A stretch of DNA of 64,000 bases. It comes from an uncultured Oscillibacter sp. Lineage in GTDB: Bacteria; Bacillota; Clostridia; Oscillospirales; Oscillospiraceae. Location of the stretch: positions 1 through 64,000 of the forward strand of contig CAJUCO010000006.1 in NCBI GenBank assembly GCA_910585245.1, read 5' to 3'. Positions 57,953 to 64,000 of the stretch are shown in pieces. The notes beneath the pieces are model-generated. The model had not been told where the DNA came from and made no database searches. It was given only the letters and a program-made list of their open reading frames with translations. Numbering within the stretch: the stretch's first letter is position 1; every line of letters begins with the position of its first letter. Made by a program: the position numbers and the translations under genes.

Positions 57953-58412
57953 GGTCCCCCTCCTCCTTTCGGGCGTGTTTGAATCCTTTCCGTCCTGGCG
58001 TCCATTCCGGTCCTCCTTTCGTGTGGGCCCTCCGCGCCTCCGGGCCGCCAGAAAAGCCGGAAGCGCGAAAGGACCCACCTTGCACAGGAAGCCTGCCCTT
58101 CCGGGCCCTTTTGCGGCATTTCCCATTTGTATAGCCCCCTGTAAAACTGGAGATATTGTAACAGCTCAAGGGATTTTTACATAGATTGGACGGGGATAAA
58201 GATGGGTAAATATCCAAAAGTTTTCACATTTGGAAACATTTGGAAGACAAGGTCTGGAAGCAAAAACGGTCTGGGGCGGGAGCGTTCCAGGCACTTTTGG
58301 GGCACATTTCCGCTGCCAGCGCTGGATAGGCTTTGTTCTTAACATCCGCCCTCGCAGATGGGAGGCGCCACGTGGAAGCAGGGGATGAAAAAAAGCCCAT
58401 CAAGGCAAAAAG
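57953..58412. other. Region upstream of the serine recombinase
   Basis: Includes a 39-codon frame on the reverse strand (ATG about 58005, AAAGGAGG upstream) that overlaps the recombinase start in another frame, possibly a leader peptide. The remainder to 58412 shows no gene; it contains the direct repeat CATTTGGAA (near 58226 and 58237). Confidence 0.35.
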
Positions 58413-58445
58413 AAAGCGCCCGCGAAGATCGCGGGCGCTGCTTTT
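58413..58445. terminator. Terminator after ilvE
   Basis: AGCGCCCGCG-aagat-CGCGGGCGCT hairpin; reverse strand is followed by TTCTTTTTG. About 45 bp beyond the ilvE stop. Confidence 0.8.
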
Positions 58446-58489
58446 ACGGATTTCAAACGGTTAGTTAAAGGGGGGGCGGCGGGTTTTCC

Positions 58490-59566
58490 TCAGCCCTTGC
58501 ACACGGGCACAATCCAGCCCTTGGTATCGGGGATTTTGCCCCACTGCATTCCGGTCATAGTGTCGTAGAGCTTCTGCGTCACAGGGCCTATTTTCCCGTC
58601 ATTGATGAAAACCTTGTCTCCCTTCCAGTCCAGCTCCTTCACCGGGGAAATCACGGCGGCGGTTCCGGTGCCAAAGACCTCTTCCAACCGGCCCTCGTGG
58701 CCCGCCTTCATCACGTCAGCAATGGCCAGGGGGCCCTCCACCACGTCAATGCCCCAATCCTTCAAAAGCTCGATGCAGCTTCTCCGGGTGACGCCGGGGA
58801 GCACCGTGCCTGTGCAGGCCGCGGTGTAGACGGTTCCGTCGATTTTGAAGAGGATGTTCATGCTGCCCACTTCCTCGACGTACTTTTTCTCCACACCGTC
58901 CAGCCACAGCACCTGGGCAAAGCCCTTGCGCTCAGCCTCCTCTCCGGCTTTGATGGACGCGGCGTAGTTTCCGCCGCACTTGGTGAAGCCCGTCAGGCCC
59001 GGGGCGGCCCGGATATACTCGTCCTCCACGTAGATGCGCACCGGGTCGATGCCCTCAGCATAATACGCGCCGGAGGGGGCGCAGATGACGCAGAAGGTGT
59101 AATGCTTGCTGGCGTGGACGCCAAGGCCCACGTCGGTGGCAAAGACAAAGGGACGGATATACAAGGATGCGCCGTCAATGTGGGGCACCCAATCCTTCTC
59201 CACTTCCACCAGGGCCTTTACCGCCTGGACAAAGTCGTCCACGGGAACCAGAGGGATGCACATCCGTTCAGAGGAGTCCTGCATCCGCTGGGCGTTGCAC
59301 TCCGGGCGGAAGAGCTGGATGGTGTCATCCGCTGTGCGGTAGGCCTTCATACCCTCGAAAAGCTCCTGGGCGTAGTGGAAGACCACGGTGGCCGGGTCCA
59401 TGGGGAAGGGAGCGTAAGGGACAATGCGGGGATCATGCCAACCCTGTTCCACACTGTAGTCCATCAGGAACATATGGTCGGTGAAAATCTTGCCGAAGCC
59501 CAGCTTGTTCTCGTCGGCAGGTTTGGCTTTTGGGGCGGTGTTTTTGGTGATTTTGATATCCAACAT
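58490..59566 (-). CDS. ilvE: Branched-chain amino acid aminotransferase
   Basis: A 358-aa fold-type IV PLP aminotransferase of the long (BCAT type II) group, interconverting Val/Leu/Ile and their keto acids. Motifs: MDYSVEQGWHDPRIVPYAPFPMDPATVVFHYAQELFEGMKAYR, RPECNAQRM, FTKCGGNYAAS (PLP lysine) and EVGSMNILF, GTGTAAVISPV. ATG at 59566 has AGGAGAG; a GTG three codons earlier overlaps that site. The keto acids made would feed the VOR enzyme encoded at 60.9-63.5 kb. Confidence 0.95.
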   Translation of the reverse strand: MLDIKITKNTAPKAKPADENKLGFGKIFTDHMFLMDYSVEQGWHDPRIVPYAPFPMDPATVVFHYAQELFEGMKAYRTADDTIQLFRPECNAQRMQDSSERMCIPLVPVDDFVQAVKALVEVEKDWVPHIDGASLYIRPFVFATDVGLGVHASKHYTFCVICAPSGAYYAEGIDPVRIYVEDEYIRAAPGLTGFTKCGGNYAASIKAGEEAERKGFAQVLWLDGVEKKYVEEVGSMNILFKIDGTVYTAACTGTVLPGVTRRSCIELLKDWGIDVVEGPLAIADVMKAGHEGRLEEVFGTGTAAVISPVKELDWKGDKVFINDGKIGPVTQKLYDTMTGMQWGKIPDTKGWIVPVCKG

Positions 59567-59660
59567 TGCGAACACTCTCCTGTTATGAATGATATGTATT
59601 AGGGCGGAGTCCCAGCCGGGTGGGGCGGTGGCCGCCGGGCCCGGTTTTGCGCTTTAAACG

Positions 59661-59689
59661 ATTATATGCTTGCCAGGGGACAAAGTCAA
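59661..59689 (-). promoter_or_regulatory. Sigma-A promoter of ilvE
   Basis: Reverse strand TTGACT (59684-59689), 17-bp spacer, TATAAT (59661-59666); leader about 85 nt with a GC-rich hairpin but no T-box features seen. Confidence 0.8.
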
Positions 59690-60130
59690 TGGTTTTTCTT
59701 GATCCTGGAGTGATAGGGGGTTGCTCGCCCTTGTGGGCGGGGGCGGATTTCAGCCATGAAGATGGCTGATTCTTTGCACCCCCCATTTTCTCTTTTTCTT
59801 CCAGAAGAAAAACAGAGGGGCCCCCGCAAAATCCTCAGATTTTGTGGGGAGAGGAGGAAGGAACGGAGCAGAGCGGAGTCCTCGCCGTCAGGCGGGGACG
59901 GAGTGGGCGGAGTTTCTTCCGACGACGGGCCGTGCACGGTCCAAAAGAGAAAAAGAAGTATACGCCCTGCGGGGGACGAGGGACGGGGGCGCGCCTGGAG
60001 TCTGGATGACAAGTACGAATTGACCTGCCCGCGGCGTAGTGCGGGCGAGGGTTTTGGAAGTCGTCGAATGGACTCCCTTCTCTTTTCGCTGCCGCTGATA
60101 CTCCGGTAAACGAACCTGTGGGGGCAACCC
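59690..60130. repeat. Gene-free, hairpin-rich region with R2 copy B
   Basis: About 440 bp with no credible gene. It contains R2 copy B on the reverse strand (59718-59770: TCAGCCAT-gaag-ATGGCTGA and CGCCC-ttgt-GGGCG), the pair TCCTCGCC-gtca-GGCGGGGA (near 59878-59900), and further short inverted repeats. The spurious frames here are of the type I remember as recurring in Oscillospiraceae genomes, so I suspect a dispersed non-coding repeat. Confidence 0.5.
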
Positions 60131-60202
60131 TTGCCAAGCCCTTTTTCCCATGGTATCATACGATCAAAATTTCCGCTCCCCGGAGCGGGAAAGGATGTGC
60201 CT

Positions 60203-60820
60203 ATGAGCCGAAAACCCCTGGCCCCTGTCCTGGCCTTGCTCCTCCTGCTCCTTGGCTGTGGAAGCCCGCCCCTTACCCCGGAGGAGGAGGCCCATGCCGC
60301 CTACATGGCCCTATTGGCTGGAGACGCTTCCCTTCTGGGAGACCAGGCCCAGTATGTAGAACCCTATTTCTCCGCCTTCGCGGAGCTGGAATATCTCTTG
60401 ATGGACCTGGATGGAGACGGCACAGAGGAACTCCTGGTACAATGGGTGGAGGAACCCGGCTCTTACAACGGCGTTTTTCACTACGAAAACGGCGCCGTGG
60501 CTGTCTGGCAGAACGACGGAGCGGAGCTTAGCTGCCGGGACTACCCCCTCCGGGACGGAACCATGGTCCGCCAATACGACTACGGCGGAAGCAGTTTCCG
60601 GCTGTTTCGCTATCTCCCCGGCGGGGAAACGGAGGACACGGCTCTGCTATACGTCCGGACCGCCCCGGACAACGACGGTGATCTTCGTCCTTACCCTTAC
60701 TATGAGGTGGACGGCAAGGAGGTGGACGAAGCCGCCTTCCAGGCCGTCCTGGAGGAGCTGGTCACAGACCGGCTGGTTCCCCGGGGGGACTGGATTCCCC
60801 GAAACCTGCCGGAGGACTGA
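60203..60820 (+). CDS. Putative lipoprotein with a DxDxDG calcium-type loop
   Basis: A 205-aa lipoprotein: signal peptide with lipobox LLGCG (cysteine at residue 19), then ELEYLLMDLDGDGTEELLVQW, a DxDxDG motif found in calcium-binding loops of FG-GAP or EF-hand-like repeats, and the pattern YNGVFHYENGAVAVWQNDGAE. Function unknown. ATG at 60203 has AAAGGA; the frame opens earlier without a site. Confidence 0.7.
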   Translation: MSRKPLAPVLALLLLLLGCGSPPLTPEEEAHAAYMALLAGDASLLGDQAQYVEPYFSAFAELEYLLMDLDGDGTEELLVQWVEEPGSYNGVFHYENGAVAVWQNDGAELSCRDYPLRDGTMVRQYDYGGSSFRLFRYLPGGETEDTALLYVRTAPDNDGDLRPYPYYEVDGKEVDEAAFQAVLEELVTDRLVPRGDWIPRNLPED

Positions 60821-60839
60821 CACTCCGCCGGAGAACAGC

Positions 60840-60870
60840 AAAGGGGGAGAGCAGCCCCTCCCCCTTCCCC
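60840..60870. terminator. Hairpin between the lipoprotein gene and the vor operon
   Basis: AGGGGGAG / CTCCCCCT inverted repeat between convergent genes with only a short pyrimidine-rich tail. Confidence 0.5.
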
Positions 60871-60887
60871 GTTTATGGCGGTCCGGC

Positions 60888-61430
60888 TCAGGCGGGCTTT
60901 CCGCAGGCCATGCCTTTACGCAGGGCCTCCAGGTTCAACGGAACCAGCTTCGCCTTTTTGCCGGTAAACATCTCGGTAATCATGGTCTCGATGGTCTCTT
61001 GCTTCAGCGCCCCCGTGGCGGCCACGTAGGCCCCCAGCATGACCATGTTGGCTACCTTGGGGTTACCCAGTTCCGCGGCGATCTCGTCGCAGGGGACATA
61101 GACCGCCGTCACATCCTCCCGGCTCACCTGGTCGGGGATGATGCTGCTGTTGACAAACACCGTGCCCCCCGGGGCCACGACGGGCTCGAACTTGGCCAGG
61201 GCCGCCCGGTTCATGGCCACCACCTCGCTGGGCCGCTCCACCAGAGGGGCTCCAATCCGCCCGTCACTGATGATCACCGTGCAGTTGGCGGTGCCGCCCC
61301 GCATTTCCGGGCCATAGGAGGGCACCCAGGAGGCCTCCAGGTCCTCCGCCACGGCGGCCTCCACCAGATTCTTGCCGATGGACATGACGCCCTGTCCGCC
61401 AAAGCCGGACAGAATCACTTCCTTTTTCAT
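60888..61430 (-). CDS. 2-oxoacid:ferredoxin oxidoreductase, gamma subunit (VOR type)
   Basis: A 180-aa gamma subunit: MKKEVILSGFGGQGVMSIGKNLVEAA, SYGPEMRGGTANCTVIISD and ANMVMLGAYVAATGAL, all typical of the POR gamma family. Last gene of the operon; the start overlaps the beta-subunit stop region with only 1 bp between. Works with alpha, beta and the small ferredoxin subunit to oxidise branched-chain 2-oxoacids to acyl-CoA, or the reverse. Confidence 0.92.
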   Translation of the reverse strand: MKKEVILSGFGGQGVMSIGKNLVEAAVAEDLEASWVPSYGPEMRGGTANCTVIISDGRIGAPLVERPSEVVAMNRAALAKFEPVVAPGGTVFVNSSIIPDQVSREDVTAVYVPCDEIAAELGNPKVANMVMLGAYVAATGALKQETIETMITEMFTGKKAKLVPLNLEALRKGMACGKPA

Positions 61431-61431
61431 C

Positions 61432-62175
61432 TCACATCGCCTCCGTATCCTTGATAACTCCCAGGGGATAGTACGCGGCCATATGCTCCATCAGCCACTG
61501 GTTGGCCTCGTCAATCTCCATGCCCCAGTTGGTGGGACAGGCCGCCAGCACCTCCACAAAGGTAAACCCGTCCCCGGCCATCTGCCGCTGGAAGGCCTTT
61601 TTCAGGGCCTTTTTCGCCTTGTTCAGGTGGGGGATGTCCGTGGCGCAGACCCGCTCTGCATAGACGCAGCCGTCCAGGGTCGCCAGCATCTCCGCCACCC
61701 GGATGGGCATACCCGCCTGTTCCTTGGTGCGGCCCAGGGGGGCGGTGGTGGCCTTTTGGCCGATGAGGGTGGTGGGGGCCATTTGGCCACCCGTCATGCC
61801 GTAGATGGCGTTATTGATAAAGATGGTGGTGAATTTCTCTCCCCGCATGGCGGCGTGAACGATTTCCGCCGCGCCGATGGAGGCCAGGTCCCCGTCCCCC
61901 TGGTAGGTGAAGACGGGCTGAGTGGGATGGGTCCGCTTCACGGCGGTGGCCACCGCCGGGGCCCGTCCGTGGGCCGCCTCGATGGTGTCGAAGGAGAAGT
62001 AGTTTCCCGCGAAGACGGCGCAGCCCACAGGGCAAATGCCGATCGCCGTCCCCAGGGCGTCCATCTCCTCCAGAATCTCGCCGATAAGCTTATGTACGAT
62101 GCCGTGGGCACAGCCGGGGCAGTAATGGAGCTCCGTGTCCTGGAGGCCCTTGGTCTTTTGATAAATTGCCGTCAT
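61432..62175 (-). CDS. 2-oxoacid:ferredoxin oxidoreductase, beta (TPP-binding) subunit
   Basis: A 247-aa thiamine-diphosphate subunit: HYCPGCAHGIVHKLI (cluster cysteine region), ICPVGCAVF, AHGRAPAVATAVKR, the TPP motif YQGDGDLASIGAAEIVHAAMRGE...NNAIYGMTGGQMAPTT. ATG at 62175 has AAGGAGG and overlaps the stop region of the alpha-subunit gene. Confidence 0.93.
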   Translation of the reverse strand: MTAIYQKTKGLQDTELHYCPGCAHGIVHKLIGEILEEMDALGTAIGICPVGCAVFAGNYFSFDTIEAAHGRAPAVATAVKRTHPTQPVFTYQGDGDLASIGAAEIVHAAMRGEKFTTIFINNAIYGMTGGQMAPTTLIGQKATTAPLGRTKEQAGMPIRVAEMLATLDGCVYAERVCATDIPHLNKAKKALKKAFQRQMAGDGFTFVEVLAACPTNWGMEIDEANQWLMEHMAAYYPLGVIKDTEAM

Positions 62176-62176
62176 G

Positions 62177-63244
62177 TCACTTGACCTCCTTCCAGGCTTC
62201 CTGGGCCGCCCGCTCCACCTCGGACACGCTGGGGATCTTGCCGCCGCAGCGGCCATAGAACTTCACGGGCTTCCGCTCCGCAACCGCCAGGTTCACGTCG
62301 TCCAGCATCTGCCCAAGGCTCATCTCCACGGTGAGGAAGACTTTCACCCGCTCCAGGGCGGCAATCTCCCGCAGCCGGGCGTAGGGGTAGGGCCACAGGG
62401 TAATGGGGCGGAACACGCCGGCCTTGACGCCTTGCTTGCGCAAATTCTCCGCCGCCGTCTCGGCCACCCGGGAGGGGGTGCCGTAGGCGACCAGGACCAC
62501 CTCCGCGTCATCCAGCAGAATCTCCTCCCAGCGGCACTCGTTTTTCTCCATCTCCAAGACCTTTTTGTGCAGCTCCAGGTTGTGGGCCTCGCAAGAGGGG
62601 GCGTCGATGAGCAGGGAGGTGATGAAATTGTTGTGGTCCCGGCTTCCCCGGCCGCAGGCGGCCCAGGTCTTCTCCGGGAGCTTCCGGGGGGTGCGCTCCT
62701 TCCAGACGATGGGCTCCATCATCTGGCCGATGAGGCCGTCCGCCAGCAGCACCACGGGGTTGCGGTACTGGTCGGCGATGTCGAAGGCCTCCTGGGTCAA
62801 ATCCGCCGCCTCCTGGATGTTGGCGGGAGCCAAGACCACGGTGCGGTAGTCCCCGTTGCCGCCGCCCCGGGTGGCCTGGAAATAGTCCCCCTGGGCGGGC
62901 TGGATGGACCCCAGGCCCGGGCCGCCCCGCATGACGTTGACAATGACGGCGGGCAGCTGGCAGGCCGCCAGATAACTGATGCCCTCCTGCTTCAAGCTGA
63001 CGCCGGGGGAGGAGGAGGAGGTCATGGCCCTCACGCCGGAGGCCGCCGCGCCGTAAACCATGTTGACGGCGGCCAGCTCCGACTCCGCCTGGACAAACAC
63101 GCCCCCCGACCGGGGCATATGATAGGACATATACTCGGGAATCTCGTTTTGGGGTGTAATGGGGTAGCCGAAGAAGCAGCGGCAGCCCGCCCGGATGGCG
63201 GCCTCAGCAATGGCCTCGCTGCCCTTCCAGATTTCTCGTTTCAT
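62177..63244 (-). CDS. vorB: 2-oxoacid:ferredoxin oxidoreductase, alpha subunit (VorB-type)
   Basis: A 355-aa protein matching 3-methyl-2-oxobutanoate dehydrogenase subunit VorB: KGSEAIAEAAIRAGCRCFFGYPITPQNEIPEYMS, FVQAESELAAVNMVYGAAASGVRAMTSSSSPGVSLKQEGISYLA, RGGPGLGSIQPAQGDYFQA and LADGLIGQMMEP. Specificity for branched-chain rather than aromatic or 2-oxoglutarate substrates is inferred from the sequence style and nearby ilvE. ATG at 63244 has AAAGGAG. Confidence 0.92.
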   Translation of the reverse strand: MKREIWKGSEAIAEAAIRAGCRCFFGYPITPQNEIPEYMSYHMPRSGGVFVQAESELAAVNMVYGAAASGVRAMTSSSSPGVSLKQEGISYLAACQLPAVIVNVMRGGPGLGSIQPAQGDYFQATRGGGNGDYRTVVLAPANIQEAADLTQEAFDIADQYRNPVVLLADGLIGQMMEPIVWKERTPRKLPEKTWAACGRGSRDHNNFITSLLIDAPSCEAHNLELHKKVLEMEKNECRWEEILLDDAEVVLVAYGTPSRVAETAAENLRKQGVKAGVFRPITLWPYPYARLREIAALERVKVFLTVEMSLGQMLDDVNLAVAERKPVKFYGRCGGKIPSVSEVERAAQEAWKEVK

Positions 63245-63259
63245 GGGACGCGGCTCCTT

Positions 63260-63469
63260 TCAGTCTTTTTCAATGGTGATAATGGAATCCGGACACATCT
63301 TCGCGCAGCTGGCGCAGCCGATGCAAGCGGCCTCGTCCGTGCAGGACGCCGGGTGGTAGCCCTTCACGTTGGTGCTACCCTCCAGGGCCAGGATGTGCTT
63401 GGGACAGGCGGTGACGCAGAGCCCGCAGCCCTTGCAACGGTCCTGGTTAAAGGTGAGGTGGATTGCCAT
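63260..63469 (-). CDS. 4Fe-4S ferredoxin subunit of the 2-oxoacid oxidoreductase
   Basis: A 69-aa protein with two cluster motifs: CKGCGLCVTACP and CIGCASCAKMCP, i.e. two 4Fe-4S clusters. It lies 15 bp upstream of the alpha gene and is the delta subunit of the complex. The start has AAAGGAG upstream. Confidence 0.93.
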   Translation of the reverse strand: MAIHLTFNQDRCKGCGLCVTACPKHILALEGSTNVKGYHPASCTDEAACIGCASCAKMCPDSIITIEKD

Positions 63470-63620
63470 GGTTCAATATCTCCTTTCCTCTTCGCGTCTT
63501 GATGAAGCCCGGCAAGATGCCGGAATGGGGAAGACGTCTTTGCCGGACCGGGAACGTTTCCCCCGTCCCGGCGGGAAACATCCCCCAGCCGGCCCTTAGC
63601 CCTTGTGAGAGGGGGCGTTC

Positions 63621-64000
63621 TCACTCCCAGGGTTTTTTCATCCGGAGCTCCACCGGGAACAGGGGCAGATCTTCCAGCTGTTTCCAGAGCCGCCGCTCCG
63701 CCACGTGGCAAATCAGGGGAATCCCGGTGATCCGGGACACCTCCTCCGCCAGGACCGCCCCCTCCCGGACATCCTCCGGCCCGGTCCGGCTGCAAAGGTG
63801 CGTGTTATTCACAAGACCCGTGCATCGAAGGCCCGTCACAGCCTCGATATCCCGGAGGCAGGCGGCGCTTTTCTCCGCCGTGCGAACCTCCGGTCGGGCG
63901 GCGTTGACCAAATACAAAAGCCGGTAGTCCTCATTCAGGATTTTAGGCCGGTACCGGGCCAACACCCGGGCCCCGGAGGGGTCCCCGCCAATGTCCAGCA
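63621..64000 (-). CDS. ParA/CobQ/MinD-type ATPase, partial (runs off the right edge)
   Basis: The C-terminal 125 codons only. The frame stays open to the window end (LDIGGDPSGARVLARYRP...), where GGDPSGA is a Walker-B-like region of SIMIBI ATPases, followed by YRLLYLVNAARPEVRTAEKSAACLRDIEAVTGLRCTGLVNNTHLC and ICHVAERRLWKQLE. The Walker A motif must lie outside. Same strand as the vor genes, about 150 bp upstream of the ferredoxin gene; such ATPases are frequent operon partners of VOR in Clostridia (recalled, not tested). Confidence 0.75.
   Translation of the reverse strand, partial: LDIGGDPSGARVLARYRPKILNEDYRLLYLVNAARPEVRTAEKSAACLRDIEAVTGLRCTGLVNNTHLCSRTGPEDVREGAVLAEEVSRITGIPLICHVAERRLWKQLEDLPLFPVELRMKKPWE

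Noticed and set aside
59567..59660. A T-box or other riboswitch leader for ilvE
   Set aside because: No T-box sequence, specifier loop or terminator/antiterminator pair could be found; the leader is short.
59686..60159. A 157-codon reverse-strand frame upstream of ilvE
   Set aside because: No ribosome site, crosses R2 copy B and several hairpins, and the other frames of the same block are equally open.

Overview
The window looks like a chromosome segment of a GC-rich, spore-forming anaerobic Clostridium relative, most likely family Oscillospiraceae (Oscillibacter/Flavonifractor-like). This is an inference from gene content: spoIIE and a spoVAF-type germination gene, a monomeric [FeFe] hydrogenase, a ferredoxin-linked branched-chain 2-oxoacid oxidoreductase, a 'GGGtGRT' protein beside an Fe-S scaffold protein, S-layer-homology proteins, and strong Shine-Dalgarno sites with consensus sigma-A promoters. 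No rRNA gene is present, so the genus cannot be fixed.

Layout. 1-4.8 kb: two tandem tRNA-Leu genes, a sirtuin, an ArsC/Spx-like protein, a YihY-type membrane protein, small enzymes and a SpoVAF-like protein. 5.0-10.1 kb: carA and a carB gene fused in frame to a complete diaminopimelate-epimerase-like domain. 10.2-13.5 kb: an ECF sigma/anti-sigma pair and the hydrogenase. 14-21.6 kb: a DUF4340 protein and two two-component systems, the second with a lipoprotein carrying an internal duplication. 21.7-31 kb: spoIIE, a membrane-anchored XRE regulator, a PfoR-like PTS-EIIC protein behind a palindromic operator, superoxide dismutase, secreted proteins and a large serine hydrolase.

31.25-40.16 kb is an 8.9-kb integrative mobilizable element inserted in the 3' end of a tRNA-Ser gene. 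It has 23-bp att repeats, an integrase, an excisionase, a Rep_trans/MobT-type relaxase and an FtsK/TcpA-type coupling ATPase. No VirB4-type conjugation ATPase or other secretion gene is visible, so it probably depends on a helper. Its cargo is a SprT-like metalloprotease, a secreted SLH/cysteine-peptidase protein, an AT-rich unknown protein and a possible small RNA.

40.2-64 kb returns to chromosomal genes: a cytidylate-kinase-like protein, a response regulator with a GGDEF domain, a partial inositol cluster (iolE-iolB-iolG-like), an isochorismatase-like hydrolase, rlmA-MATE, a cysteine desulfurase, mtaB-yfbR, a YcdB/SLH protein, an HPr-like protein lacking the catalytic His, the Fe-S scaffold/GGGtGRT pair, a serine recombinase with a non-standard start, ilvE, and a vor-type oxidoreductase operon running off the right edge. 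ilvE and the vor operon both act on branched-chain amino and keto acids, and hydrogenase plus VOR fit a ferredoxin-based fermentation.

The signals I find most worth checking are: (1) the CarB-DapF fusion whose DapF domain has Ala in place of the first catalytic Cys; (2) a multi-hairpin repeat present twice, each copy set in an intrinsic terminator and flanked by 19-bp direct repeats of that terminator; (3) the promoter-plus-terminator unit without a reading frame inside the mobile element.
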